Shown piece after piece: positions 1 through 12,979 of a stretch of 64,000 nucleotides of DNA (the stretch's first letter is position 1; every line of letters starts with the position of its first letter). The notes below the pieces were generated by a model. The model worked only from the letters and a program-made list of their open reading frames with translations, was not told where the DNA came from and made no database searches. Made by a program: the position numbers and the translations under genes. Origin of the DNA: Calendula officinalis (Eukaryota > Streptophyta > Magnoliopsida > Asterales > Asteraceae); assembly GCA_963853835.1 (NCBI GenBank), contig OY970820.1:18903873-18967872 (forward strand), read 5' to 3'.

Positions 1-313
1 TGTGACAAGCGACTGGGTCTAGCCATTTCTCTGTCATAATGGCCTGTTCAAAAAGAGCAAGGTGGTCATCAGGATCTCGTGTACCGTCGTAAGTACCAAC
101 GATGGACGGAACTTTTAGTTTATCAGGGAGTGGGAATCAGGCCACCCAGTCACAGAACTTCGAACTAACCACCGACAAAGGCATAGTGGCTGCTCGGGGT
201 GGGGCGGCTGCGGCACGAGTGCTTGCAACACGCGCAACATGTCATTAGATGTGTCATTAAAAGTTTGGAAAAGTGAAACGCCGTTTAAAAACGTGTCCCA
301 CGGATGGCGCCAA
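1..313 (-). pseudogene. gypsy gag N-terminal fragment with leader and primer-binding site
   Basis: Read on the minus strand, an ATG at about 182 opens a frame that includes KLKVPSIVGTYDGTRDPDD and then HLALFEQAIMTEKW, the hallmark start of the Retrotrans_gag domain of plant Ty3/gypsy elements. The frame runs off the left edge. A TGA at 137-139 interrupts it 15 codons after the ATG, so this copy looks defective. Upstream on the same strand TTGGCGCCATCCGTGGGA (around 295-313) matches the primer-binding and leader motif common in plant gypsy elements. This is the 5' end of an element whose body lies to the left of the window. The longer open frame at 115-324 is in another frame and is not the gag. 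Confidence 0.75.
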
Positions 314-960
314 TGTTCGAGCAACGATTGTCACACACAAAGATTAGGCGACGTCAACCTTGGATCTCCTGTATTGATCACAGTGCAAACCCAACAAGTT
401 CTTGGCGAACCTAGGGTGATCAAGGTTGAGTGCGAAGGTGAAAGTGAGAGTATGTTAACTCTGTGTTTTAGGCTTCTTTTATCTGTCTCAGTGTCCTTGA
501 CAATGAGTTAGGCCATGTATTTATATGGCCAGTCTCAGGTTTATGGAACGTTGGCTCATTATGACTGCCATTATGACAGCGTCAATGATCATGTAACGCC
601 TTACTATTATGACCGCAATAAAGCAGTCATGAAGCGCCATTATGATGGCGTCAGCCAGTAAGACACGCGCTTCCAATGACAGGCGCTGATAATCCTGACA
701 GGCGGTCGTTGATAACTTGACAGGCGGTCATGACTTGACAGATAGCGGATCCAAACTGTGACATGGGCCATCATTGGTAGCGGATCCAAATTGTAACGTG
801 GGCCATCATTGGTAGCGGATCCAAATTATGACGCGAACATAAAAGCATGGGGCGTGAACATTGACGGATCGAATTGTGACGTGGGCTTGTGGGCATAAAA
901 GTCCATCATCATTTAGGTTTTGAGAATTATCTATATATACATAGGGTAATCCCTACTAAC
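314..960 (-). mobile_element. 5' LTR of the left-edge gypsy element
   Basis: The segment ends next to the primer site (reading ...CGAACA then TTGGCGCC on the minus strand), as a 5' LTR should. A TATAAATA box lies at 519-526 on the minus strand and is followed by a CT- and A-rich leader typical of the R-U5 part. The outer part (550-960) holds short repeated words such as TAGCGGATCCAAA three times. The outer boundary and target duplication cannot be fixed because the second LTR is outside the window; 960 is an estimate. Confidence 0.6.
519..526 (-). promoter_or_regulatory. TATA box of the left-edge gypsy LTR
   Basis: TATAAATA on the minus strand, about 200 bp upstream of the primer-binding site. 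This is the expected position for the U3/R boundary promoter. Confidence 0.5.
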
Positions 961-2390
961 CTCATCAATACACAATCTATTTCAGTTTTATATTTAAGTT
1001 ATTCAATTTAGTGGAAATATATACAAATTATCTCTAATACAAAAATAATATAAAATCATTTATTGATGTTGGATTAAAGAAAACTGATGTAGGAACGATT
1101 AAAGCTTAATCTGATATTGAATCAACAATCATGATATAAGAATCACAAAACTAATAAAACCTTACCATTGTTAAGATAAAAATACAAAATTAAAAAATTA
1201 AACTTCATAGAAGCCAACAAAGAACCAGGATATTTTTTGTGTCCTCAAGCAAATTACCAAAGCATAACAAAAAGAGGAATTTTGCATATCAAGTTCATTG
1301 GTATTTTCTCTAATAAACATCCCATCACCAACAATGCGAATAGTTGAATTCGAAGCATAATTGTTGATGAATTAAACAAAAAACAACCTATTTGCCGGAA
1401 TCTAGCTACCTAGTTATTTGAAATTAAATTTTAAAACAATATTGATCGGTTGAAACCATATAAATATCAAGTGGACCAACGTTATGAGATGGACCGAGGA
1501 TGATAACTCCAACGAAACAGGAGCCGTGATGAAGATTGCTAAAGAAAGAAAAGTTGTCAACAATATCATACATATGATTTGAATTAACATGCTAAAAAAG
1601 GTTTAAGCTTGATGGATTAGGATATCTATAGTTTGACCAAAACCATGGTGCATTAAACATATTACATGCACTTATGGTTCTAAATTGATACAAAATCATT
1701 TTTATCTAAGTAAAAGGGTTCCAAATATATATTATAGTGAAATTCGTGTAGAAAAATAAGATTTAAGATTTAAATAAGAAAGGGAAACAAAAGGAGATCC
1801 ATATTTGTATTGACAGCCACTTACATGGATAAGGAAGTAGAAGATAAGGGAAAGGGATCCTACATGGTGGAAATAATAGTCTCTTGTCACTATCTTAATT
1901 GTAACTAAATATTAATTTTTAAAGGTATTATTGAGCTTTGCTTGTTATGTACGTTAGCTAATTGTTGTCAAGGCTGTTACCGAAACTTTCCCTTATCATC
2001 TGGTAAATGTTTATTCTAGTAAATATTTAGGAAGAGATCGAATATGTAGTCTATAGACAGTTATGCGGAAGTTTTTACCACTAGATTATCACTAAATGTT
2101 TACAATCTTAACTGTAACTGATTGAGCATAATACTCATGAATTATGTATGTCTCTTTTCTTTTGGCACTTGTTTCCCACCACCATAACTGGACCCATGTG
2201 TTAGCGACACAACACACCCAGTGTTGCAACATGCCCAACGACCCATCAATTTTGGATCAGTCAGGTACTAATTGCATCGAGTTTTGAGGCCAATCACAAG
2301 TCTTGATGGATGTAATTATTAAAGGGGTTTTACTAATCATTGACCTTAGGACAATGATTAAGAACAATTAACATAGTTAATGTGCAAGTA
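961..2390. other. intergenic, no gene seen
   Basis: AT-rich sequence with stops in all frames. I see no splice-linked coding pattern, long repeat or recognisable element here. Confidence 0.5.
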
Positions 2391-2500
2391 TTTATGACCT
2401 AGTGGTAAAGGTGTTTACTCGCAACCTTGAGGTTGAGGGTTCAAATCCCATAATGGACATAGGTGGAATTAGGAGTAGATTATGTTGCCGTTAAAAAAAA
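2391..2500 (+). mobile_element. tRNA-derived SINE
   Basis: Contains a pol III A-box-like stretch (GACCTAGTGGTAAAGGTG, near 2396-2413) and a B-box (GGTTCAAATCCC near 2438). A body with GTGGAATTAGGAGTAGATTATG follows in broken form, then a short A8 tail at about 2491-2500. A related copy lies on the minus strand at 47397-47519, which shares the downstream GGACATA, AGATTATG and CGTTTAAAA segments. A clear target duplication was not found for this copy. Confidence 0.6.
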
Positions 2501-3039
2501 CCACTACTAGGTGGTTATTGAAATGCAGAGGGTGGTTTTTTATGTAATTAATGTATATGATTTTTAAGGAATTCAAGATTTTGTAACCATTGCATTACGG
2601 GTACTTGTTAGTATTTCTCTTATTAAAAAGGTTCTTTACATGTATTAGCCCATAACAGGTTAATTATTGAGATGTGATTTTTTTACACTACAGAAACTAT
2701 TTTGTACACCCATATTACTTCTGTATAGCACTTGTATAATTTGCTTTAGATATTATATAGTGTGATGCATATAATAATTTATGTGATATAAAATTAAATA
2801 CTTCGTATCATATTTATGTGTTCATTAATGGGTAGCCCCAAACAGTTGACCCAATCAGATACACCCGTGAAAAAATTATCTCCTAGAAATTAACCAACCA
2901 ACCTTATCCACCATGCATGGTTATTGTGGGTGGACATAAACAACAATCTTGAATTCTTGATTATGCTCAAAGAAGCCTTTTTTGCAATACTTTTTACTAT
3001 ATACTTCGAGGGTAAAGATTATTAGATTAATACATATTA

Positions 3040-3048
3040 TAGATTTAT
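3040..3048 (+). repeat. 9-bp target site duplication, left copy
   Basis: TAGATTTAT, repeated exactly at 9029-9037 and flanking the inverted repeats. Nine bases is the Mutator superfamily length. Confidence 0.85.
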
Positions 3049-3798
3049 GAGTAAATTACACGAATGGTTCATGTAGTTTACCCAAAGTCTTGGATTTGGT
3101 CCCTAAGTCCTAGAAATTACACCGATAATCCTTGTGGTTTGAAAGTTGTCACGCTTTTAGTCCCTACTAACAGACGTTAAAATTACCTGTTAAAATTTTT
3201 CAAAAGACTAAAATACCCCTTATCCTTTAATAACTCAGTTGTAAAACTCTATTACACACCTATCTGATTCAACCATGTTCTTCCATAACTATCTGATTCA
3301 ATCTTATGAAGAATCAAGTTAAACCATCACAACAAAAATTACACACCTAATACAAATTCAAATATCTGAATAATATATAATTCTGAACAAATTCAAAATA
3401 AGGGTTTATTTTTTCTTGGTGGGTGTCGGCTAACCACCACTCATTTCTCGATATGGGGTAGGGGTTGACGGGTTGTTTGATATGTTTGTGGTTGGTGGTT
3501 CTGAAATTGACGAGTGAGGATAGAGCTCTAAGCAAAAAGGGTTTTTAATGGTGATTTTGCAGATTGCGTGTGCTGAATTAAGATGAGAGAACAAGAAATA
3601 AATCAAAGCCCTGATTATATCTCATGTTGATGAAGTGTGATTGAGACGTAAATGGTTTGGATTTGGTCTGGAGAAGAGACTATAATGATTTACATGATTT
3701 TAGAAGCTCTTCTTCAATTGATGAAAATGAAACATAAATATTAGTCAGAGATTTACGAAGATATGCATCGAGCCAGTGTTCAGCAGATTTGTGAACAG

Positions 3799-3955
3799 TG
3801 TTAGAATATATTATCATTAATATTCATTATTGTAATATATTGTACTTATGGTAGGAGATTAGTCATAGCATGATTCTAGGCTTGATCTCAGTCGACTCAT
3901 TGTATATTTATATGTGATTGAGAAATAAGAAAGGACAACACATTATCTTCTTTTA
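3799..3955 (+). repeat. 5' LTR of copia element
   Basis: 157 bp beginning TGTTAGAATATATTATC and ending just before the primer-binding site TGGTATCAGAG at 3956. It matches the 3' LTR at 8398-8554 except for one base that I can see (GTCGACTC here, GTCGAGTC there). Confidence 0.9.
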
Positions 3956-4077
3956 TGGTATCAGAGAGAAAAGGAAACTAAATTTCCTCTCTTTTTCTTC
4001 CGCTTTCTGTTCTGCTCTTCTTCCTATTCGAGCATCACCATCACAGCCTTTTCTTGTTTCTCAAATCTCTCTTTCCA

Positions 4078-5518
4078 TGGCACCCACTGATCCTCCTCCT
4101 AACCCCAATACCAACAATGAAAAATTTCATCCTGTCTTGTGTGTTTCTAACATACGAAACCACATCCCCATTCAACTAAAATCAACAAATGGCCAATATT
4201 CTACATGGGCGGAACTCTTTAAAATTTGTGCTCGATCTTTCAAAGTACTTCATCACATCATTCCCTCCAGAACAACTACTGCATCGGTTCAAATAACACT
4301 GATGAAACTTGGGTGACACTTGATGCTACCGTTTTGGGGTGGATTTTTTCCACCATCGACCCAGATCTAATCACTACCGTAATGGTTTCGGGGTCATCCG
4401 TCATGGATACGTGGAATCGCCTACGTGATTTGTTTGAAGATAACAAACATGCTAGGGCAGTCACTCTTGAGTAGGAATTTTCTCACACGGTCTTATCGGA
4501 TTTCGAGGGTGTTTCGGCATATTGCCAACGCTTAAAAGAACTTTCCGATCAACTCCGTAATGTTGGTGCCGAGGTCTCTAATGACCGCTTAGTTCTTCAA
4601 ATGGTTCCGGGTCTCACGGAAGCATTCAACGGGGTCGGGACACTCTTGCGTCAAAGCAATCCCTTACCCTCGTTTCATCATGCTCGTTCAATGTTAACAC
4701 TCGAGGAGGCCGGCTTGGCCAAAAAGGTTGCAACAACCGCCAATTCCGCCTTGGTTGCACACTCTTCTGTTTCGGGCAGCGGCGGTATCTCGAGTTCACC
4801 GTCTAAACCACGGGACAATTCCTCTAAAGGCGGTCGCCGGAATAAATCAGCGGGCAGAGGTTACGGTGGTCGGGGTCATAACGGCAGCCAGCAGGGCGGT
4901 GGGCAGCGACGGAATACCCGCGGCAGTGGACCACCTCAGTTTTCCCCTTGGTCCCCGTGGTATGCGATGCCTGGTAATTGGCCCTCTCCTCACAATTGGC
5001 AAATTCCTCCTTGTCCATACCCTAGTGCTCCGTGGCCCAAACAATCTGCTGGAATGTCACAGGCCCATTATCGCAATGATGGTATCTTGGGCCCACCTCC
5101 ACGCACGGCCCAGCAGGCCCACATGGCCGGTTCAGATTTTGCACCAACTGATATCGACACCGCGATGTACACGATGGGTCTCAACCAACCGCAAAACCCA
5201 TGGGTAATGGATACGGGCGCCACCTCCCATGTCACTTCGGAGAAAGGTAAACTCTCGTCTTTTTTTAATTCGAGCAAACGTAACGGTATTTTAGTTGGAA
5301 ATGGCCATTATATTCCAATTGTTGGTTACGGTCACACCAAACTAAAACACCCACACCCCCCCCCCCCCCCCTTAGCCCTTCGAAATGTCCTTTATGCACC
5401 CCATATAATTAAAAATCTTGTCTCCGTACGGAAATTTACTAAAGATAATTTTGTTTATGTGGAATTTGACCCTTTTGGATTTTCTGTGAAGTATATCGGA
5501 CGGGGAGACGTATCATGA
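4078..5518 (+). pseudogene. copia gag-protease, frame-disrupted
   Basis: Gag starts at ATG 4078 (MAPTDPPPNPN...). The frame shifts near 4260-4315 and continues in a second frame (DTWNRLRDLFEDNKHARAV, a copia gag signature) until an in-frame TAG at 4472-4474. It then reads on to the protease motif PWVMDTGATSHV near 5200-5235. A run of 18 C's at about 5354-5371 encodes an unusual proline stretch. A further frame change near 5490 separates this frame from pol. No CCHC zinc knuckle is visible; the region before the protease is rich in Gly/Arg and then Pro/Trp. The copy probably cannot make a normal gag. Confidence 0.8.
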
Positions 5519-8403
5519 GATGTGATAGTCACGGTGATCTCTACCCGGTGACGTTCAACACACCGGTGACGAATTCTCAACATTCTACTTTTGCACTTTT
5601 GACTTCTAGTTTGTGGCACGACCGTTTAGGTCATCCGGGTTTTCCGGTGTTTGAATCTTTACGACACAATAAACTTATTGATTGTGGTCCAAATAAAAAT
5701 GTTTTTTGTCACTCTTGTGTTCTTGGCAAACATATCAAATTACCTTTTCATGCTTCTCCAAACAATACATTGTTTCCTTTTGATATTATACATTGTGATT
5801 TGTGGACTTCACCGATCTTAAGTAATTCGGGATATCGATATTATATTGTTTTTTTGGATGACTATACTAATTTTGTGTGGACCTACCCTTTAGCTAGAAA
5901 ATCCGATGTTTTCTCCATTTTTAAAAAATTCTATGCTTTTATCCACACTCAATTTGAAAGGTCAATTAAAAACTTTCAATGTGACAATGGCAAGGAATTT
6001 GACAACCACAACATGACAAATTTTTGCCATCAACATGGAATTGGCCTCCGTTTCTCATGTCCATATACATCCTCTCAAAATGGTAAAGCCGAACGCAAAC
6101 TCCGCTCTTTAAATAATGTTATACGTACGGTTTTATCTCATGCTTCGATTCCCCCTATTTTTTGGCCGTATGCATTACACATGGCTACATATTTACAAAA
6201 TGTTTTACCAAGTAAAGTTCTAAATTTTCAAACACCACTTTCTATTTTGTATCACAAACAACCGGATCTTTCACATCTTCATGTTTTTGGATGTTTATGC
6301 TATCCACTTGTATCATCTACAACTCCTCACAAACTTCAATCCCGGTCAAAACCGTGCGTCTTTTTAGGTTTTCCGGACAACCATCGGGGCTATAGGTGTT
6401 ATGACATGATTTCTAAGAAAATTATTATTTGTCGCCACGTAATTTTTGATGAAACAAAATTTCCCTTTTCTAACATGTCTCCACCACCTATTTATGATTT
6501 TTTGGACAGTGGCATTACCCCTTACCTTCAACATCACGTCCAACAGTTGGCCCACTCCACTAGTTCGATCGGCCCACAGGCTACTTTGCCAACTCATAAT
6601 TCCCCACCTACTTCTAATTCTCCACCGCCCAATCCCCTTAGTCCCACCTCATCGCCTAGCATGACTGGCCCAAATTCCTTACCACAGCCCAACCACATTA
6701 ATCAACCACATGCGGACCACCCAACCCCACCGCCAGCCCAACAACCCCCCCAACCGCCTCCTGTTGCGTCTAAGCCAGTAACCCGCAGCCAGAATAACAT
6801 TTACAAACCAAAAACTTTATTTTCCCTTCGCACTCAAACCACACCGTCACCAATACCAAAAAATCCGATACATGCCCTACGTGACCCCAATTGGAAAATG
6901 GCCATGGATGATGAATACCAAGCTCTTATTAAAAATAAGACGTGGGTTTTGGTACCACGACCACCGAATGTTAATGTTATGCGATCTATGTGGATTTTGA
7001 CTCATAAAAATCGGGCGGATGGCTCCTTTGAGCGCCATAAAGCACGTTTAGTAGGGGATGGTAAAACTCAACGGGTGGGCATTGATTGTGGGGAAACTTT
7101 TAGTCCGGTGGTTAATCCGGCAACCATACGTACGGTCCTTAGTCTTGCTTTATCAAAATCTTGGCCTATAAGACAACTTGATGTTAAAAATGCGTTCTTA
7201 CATGGGCACTTAGATGAAACCGTTTATATGCATCAACCCATGGGATTTCGCGACCCAACTCATCCGGATTATGTTTGTTTACTCAAGAAGTCCTTATATG
7301 GTCTCAAACAAGCCCCTAGGGCTTGGTATACTCGTTTTGCAGACTATGTTTCACAATTTGGTTTTACTCACAGTATATCGGATAATTCTTTGTTTATATT
7401 TAGACAGGGAAACCACATGGCCTACTTACTCTTGTATGTAGATGACATCATTCTTACAGGTTCCTCTGATCAACTGCTACAAAGAATCATTTCCTCTCTT
7501 GCCAAGGAATTCGCAATGAAAGACCTTGGTCCGTTGAGCTCTTTTTTGGGAATTTCAGTAACACGTCAACCACATGGCTTGTTTCTCTCACAAGCTAACT
7601 ATGCTACGGAAATTATAGACCGAGCGGGTATGGCAAACTGTAAACCATCCTCCACACCTGTTGACACGAAACCCAAGCTCAGCGCCCACTCAAGCCCATC
7701 TGTTTCGGATCCCGTTTTATATCGTAGCTTGGCAGGCGCACTTCAGTATCTCACATTTACTCGTCCTGATATTTCATATGCTGTTCAACAGGTGTGTTTG
7801 TTTATGCATGATCCGAAAGACATTCATATGGCGGCGCTCAAACGTATCATCCGATATATACAGGGGACTAGAACGTATGGCTTACAGTTAATAAAATCTT
7901 CTATCTCTACTCTTATGACCTACACCGATGCTGATTGGGGTGGGTGCCCGGACACTCGACGGTCCACATCTGGTTATTGCGTCTACTTAGGAGACAATTT
8001 GCTCTCATGGTCCGCTAAGCGCCAACCCACCCTATCCCGTTCAAGTGCCGAGGCTGAATATCGTGGAGTAGCAAACGTTGTGGCCGAATCATGTTGGCTC
8101 CGGAATTTATTACTTGAACTTCATTGTCCACTTGATAAAGCAACTATAGTGTATTGCGACAATGTTAGTGCCGTGTATTTATCTGGCAATCCAGTACAAC
8201 ATCAACGCACTAAGCATATAGAAATGGATATTCATTTTGTTCGCGAAAAAGTTGCTCGCGGCTTGGTCCGAGTTTTGCATGTCCCCTCACGATATCAAAT
8301 TGCTGATATTTTTACCAAGAGCTTACCGTTAGTGTTATTTCAAGATTTTCGCAACAGTCTCAGCGTTCGACCATCTCACGCTCTGACTGCGGGGGAGTGT
8401 TAG
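5515..8403 (+). CDS. copia pol: integrase, reverse transcriptase, RNase H
   Basis: One uninterrupted frame of 962 codons. Order: GAG-pre-integrase (WHDRLGHPG, then C-x2-C in FCHSCVLGKH), and the integrase core with the acidic residues in IIHCDLW, QCDNGKEFD and SQNGKAERKLR. A Pro-rich linker follows (about residues 340-430), then RVT_2 with LDVKNAFLHG and the catalytic YVDD (LLLYVDDIILTG). RNase H follows with TDADWGG, SSAEAEYRG and the terminal KHIEMDIHFVREKV. The stop lies in the first bases of the 3' LTR, which is normal for short-LTR copia elements. The start used here is only the first Met after the frame break; the true product would be part of a gag-pol fusion. Confidence 0.9.
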   Translation: MRCDSHGDLYPVTFNTPVTNSQHSTFALLTSSLWHDRLGHPGFPVFESLRHNKLIDCGPNKNVFCHSCVLGKHIKLPFHASPNNTLFPFDIIHCDLWTSPILSNSGYRYYIVFLDDYTNFVWTYPLARKSDVFSIFKKFYAFIHTQFERSIKNFQCDNGKEFDNHNMTNFCHQHGIGLRFSCPYTSSQNGKAERKLRSLNNVIRTVLSHASIPPIFWPYALHMATYLQNVLPSKVLNFQTPLSILYHKQPDLSHLHVFGCLCYPLVSSTTPHKLQSRSKPCVFLGFPDNHRGYRCYDMISKKIIICRHVIFDETKFPFSNMSPPPIYDFLDSGITPYLQHHVQQLAHSTSSIGPQATLPTHNSPPTSNSPPPNPLSPTSSPSMTGPNSLPQPNHINQPHADHPTPPPAQQPPQPPPVASKPVTRSQNNIYKPKTLFSLRTQTTPSPIPKNPIHALRDPNWKMAMDDEYQALIKNKTWVLVPRPPNVNVMRSMWILTHKNRADGSFERHKARLVGDGKTQRVGIDCGETFSPVVNPATIRTVLSLALSKSWPIRQLDVKNAFLHGHLDETVYMHQPMGFRDPTHPDYVCLLKKSLYGLKQAPRAWYTRFADYVSQFGFTHSISDNSLFIFRQGNHMAYLLLYVDDIILTGSSDQLLQRIISSLAKEFAMKDLGPLSSFLGISVTRQPHGLFLSQANYATEIIDRAGMANCKPSSTPVDTKPKLSAHSSPSVSDPVLYRSLAGALQYLTFTRPDISYAVQQVCLFMHDPKDIHMAALKRIIRYIQGTRTYGLQLIKSSISTLMTYTDADWGGCPDTRRSTSGYCVYLGDNLLSWSAKRQPTLSRSSAEAEYRGVANVVAESCWLRNLLLELHCPLDKATIVYCDNVSAVYLSGNPVQHQRTKHIEMDIHFVREKVARGLVRVLHVPSRYQIADIFTKSLPLVLFQDFRNSLSVRPSHALTAGEC

Positions 8404-8554
8404 AATATATTATCATTAATATTCATTATTGTAATATATTGTACTTATGGTAGGAGATTAGTCATAGCATGATTCTAGGCTTGATCTCAGTCGAGTCATT
8501 GTATATTTATATGTGATTGAGAAATAAGAAAGGACAACACATTATCTTCTTTTA
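8398..8554 (+). repeat. 3' LTR of copia element
   Basis: 157 bp, preceded by the purine tract at 8391-8397. It differs from the 5' LTR at one position seen by eye, which implies a recent insertion. Confidence 0.9.
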
Positions 8555-9037
8555 AGCAGAAATCGTGATTCTTGAGCTAATTTATGTGTGAATCTGTATT
8601 CCCACTTCAATCCTTTCCTAATTGTATGATGATGATCCATCGATTGATGTGTTACATGCAGAGAAGAGAAGTGAGGAAGAAAAAGAATTTTTGTCCAGAA
8701 GTGGAATAAATTGGGGAGAGAAGGGGTAAAACTGGAATGACAAAAAGACTCTCATGTGGTGAGCATAAGAATGAATCAGATAGTTATGGAAGAACATGGT
8801 TGAAAGCTAAAATTAAAGGGGATAGAGTTTTACAGCTGAGTTGTTAAAGGATAAGGGGTATTTTAGTCTTTTCAAAAAATTTAACAGCTAATTTTAGCGT
8901 CTGTTAGTATTAGGGATCAAAAGCGTGACAACTTTCAAACCACAAGGATCATCGGTGTAATTTCTAGGACTTAGGGACCAAATTCAAAACTTCTGATAAA
9001 CCATAGGGACCATTTATGTAATTTACTCTAGATTTAT

Positions 9038-10179
<1,142 letters not shown>

Positions 10180-11329
10180 ATGAATCAAGAAAGAAGCTAC
10201 GTTATTTAAAGAACTTAAAGAAGCAATTAGGAGCATTGATTTAATTAAATCATCCAAGGGCACTCAAGGGCATGATTGTCATTTCCCTCCTCCTCCTCTA
10301 ACAACACATACCTTCTGTTTCGATTTTTCCTCATTACGTGCTTTTCAATTGTCTATGTCTCATCTTCTCCCCATCTCATCCATAGTTCCATCAATGGCTT
10401 CATCCACATCTCTTCCATTAGAACTACATATGAACCAGGTTTAATAGGTACAAACCCTAATTATATATTTCCATTTGTTTTCAACCATTACGAAATAGAG
10501 AATCAGGTCGCAGATTCAGATCTGAACCAGGTAACGAATTTGAACCATTTACGAACCCTTAATTGGCTCCTCAATTTCTTCAATTGGTTCCTTCTGATTT
10601 CAACCATTTTCACACATTCAAATCTGATCCAGGTCGTCAATTTGAACCAAATATGAACCCTAAATCAGCTCCTCAATTTCTTCATTCGTTCCTTCCATTT
10701 TAAACCAGTTACACATATGTAGATTTGAACCAGGTGCCTTCTGATTCAATTTCTTGTATTAGCTCTATATAGCTTGTTTAAATGGCTATAGAATCTGATA
10801 TCCAATTGGATCCAGATCTTCATAGTGATGGTAATTTTTTTTATTCCAATGATGTTTTATAGTTCAATAATCTTTAATTGGTTGTTTAATATGACGTGTT
10901 TGTGTATGATACGCTGTTTAATTGAATGTTTAATTTGTTGCTTCATGTTTAATTGGTCATTATGATGAATGTTTGATTTTGAAATTGGTGAAGACGACTG
11001 CTCATTTGCATTTTCGTTTATTTATATCTATTTTACTTATTTTAAAATTGGGGAAGACATTGAAGTCAATGTTCATTTGCATTTTAATTAGCTGCATTCC
11101 TTTTGATGATTTTGATATTGGGGAACATGTTGATAGAATGTACAATTTCATTTTCATATTTTTGTCTATTATATTTGTATGGATTATTTGTATGTGTTTT
11201 GTTAGTTTTGTAATTCGTGAAGATGATGCATCATTGTTATGAATTTTCTTAGTTTTGTTGTTTCCATGTTTCTTAGTTGCTATTTTGAATCGATAAATTT
11301 TTAGAATTTTTATCCGACTGTTTTGAAAA

Positions 11330-12420
11330 TTGTCATTTGCATTTTCGTAGTTGCATTTTCTGTTTATGTAGTTATTAGCTAAATCTTACATTCTGGTTCT
11401 GTTTTAAATATTGTCAGTTGCATTTTCATATTGTCAGTTGCATTTGCATTTTCATACTGTCAGTTGAATTTGCATTTTCTTACTTAGTAGTTGCAGTTGC
11501 ATTTTTGTTTTATATAGTTATTCCCTGAAACTTTACATTTGGGTTCTATTTGAAATACTCTCAGTTGCATTTGTATGTTCACACTTGCCGTTGTATTTGC
11601 ATTTTCATTAAATTTGTAGACTTCTATGACATTTTAACAGTTTTTTCTTATAGGTTGTTTATAATGTTTCTTTGGAGAAATTTACATGTACATTCAAATG
11701 ATATGAAAGATTTGGACTACTATGTAGACATTCGCACTTGTCCAGATTGAAAAAAATGTAGAAGATGCATAGAACAAACGCAACGATCAGATGATGATGC
11801 AAGATTTTCTCGAGTGGCACATTAGTTTCTTACTGGTTCTGTTTTATAGTCTTACCAAATGTAGTTAAACATACTTTGGCAATTGTATTTCCATTATATC
11901 CGGTTATTCCTTGAAATTTTAAATGTTGGTTATGTTTTAAATTTTTTCAGTTGCATTTGCATTTTCATACTTGAAGTTGCATTTGCATTTTATGTAGTCA
12001 TTTCTTAAAATTTTACATACTAGTTCTGTTATAAATACCGTCAGTTGCATTTGCATTTTCATTTTCATACCTGCAGTTGCATTTTTCATTTTATATCGTT
12101 ATTCGCCGAACATATAAATATTGCTTATGTTCCAAATACTGGTTTTTGCATTAGCATTTTCATTTTTGCAACTGTTCTTACATTTTTCTTAAATGTAGTT
12201 ATTCCCTGAAATTTTAACCATATGTTTGAAAATTGGCATTGACATTGGCATTTGCAGTTTCATACTTACAATTGCATTTGCATTTTTATACTCCCAATTT
12301 CATTTTCATTTTATGTGGTTATTTTATGAAATTTTACATTCTTGTTCTGTTTAAAATACTTGAAGTTGCATTTGCATTTGCATTTGCATTTTCGTATTTG
12401 CATATGCATTTTCATTTTAT
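11330..12420 (+). repeat. degenerate tandem repeat rich in TGCATTTGCATTTTC
   Basis: A phrase of roughly 90-130 bp recurs with variation: CAGTTGCATTTGCATTTTCA, a T-rich stretch, then GTAGTTATTCCCTGAAATTTT and a TTCTGTTTTAAATACT-like stretch. At least six imperfect copies can be followed by eye. Open frames here are a by-product of the repeat. Confidence 0.6.
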
Positions 12421-12979
12421 TTTTTTATTCCCATTTTATGTTTTTCTTTTCATGTATCATCAACACTTCATGAAGAATGTATATGCACTTTCTCTATCAA
12501 CTACTATAATTAATAGAAAGAAAAATCAAAATAATAACAACCACAAAAACAACCAACTATCGATAATTCTTTTTCATCTATCATGAACTTTGTAATCTAG
12601 ATTATAATCAATATGAAAAAACCAAAAACATTAACAATCTACATTAGTTGTACAACTATCTATCATCCATATCAATAAAAGCCAACCAACCACCTAATAA
12701 ACAAACCTCCTAAAAAAACAACCAACCACATATGCTTGTACTCAGTTCTCTACACGTTCTTCTTTTACCATCCTTACGAACCCTTGATTGCATTGTTGCC
12801 CATCTTTTAGAATTACGGGTTTTTGCTGTTTTATCCACTGCCAAAATATAAATGTGTAAACAATCTATAAACAATCCAATAATAATACTTCAATTACACA
12901 TAATATCTAAAACAATCCAATCAAACTAGTGCCAAAAATTACATGACAACAACAATATTATAAATACATAAACCTAAGA

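Larger units (their letters stand above)
3799..8554 (+). mobile_element. Ty1/copia LTR retrotransposon, short-LTR type, young
   Basis: 4756 bp with 157-bp LTRs that are nearly identical, an initiator-Met-tRNA primer site (3956-3966) and a purine tract (GGGGGAG, 8391-8397) directly before the 3' LTR. The order is gag, protease, integrase, reverse transcriptase, RNase H, which is copia order. The size and short LTRs resemble the Ale/Retrofit lineage; that is an inference. Flanking 5-mers are AACAG and AGCAG, an imperfect target duplication. It sits inside the Mutator-like element at 3049-9028. Confidence 0.9.
3049..9028. mobile_element. non-autonomous Mutator-like element with nested copia
   Basis: The two ends are long terminal inverted repeats (about 3049-3310 and 8770-9028). 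Both start GAGTAAATTACA when read inward, and both include the phrases GGTCCCTAAGTCCTAG and AAATACCCCTTATCC. A perfect 9-bp duplication flanks them. Without the copia insertion the element would be about 1.2 kb. No transposase frame is visible in the internal parts (3311-3798 and 8555-8769), so it depends on a transposase from elsewhere. The inverted repeats differ at several positions and by small indels, so it is older than the copia element inside it. Confidence 0.85.

Noticed and set aside
239..511. 90-codon frame on the plus strand
   Set aside because: It is antisense to the leader and LTR of the left-edge gypsy element.
10276..12586. Open frames of 66-126 codons (10276, 10973, 11550, 12233)
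   Set aside because: Hydrophobic low-complexity translations of a degenerate TGCATTT repeat; no homology or splice pattern.
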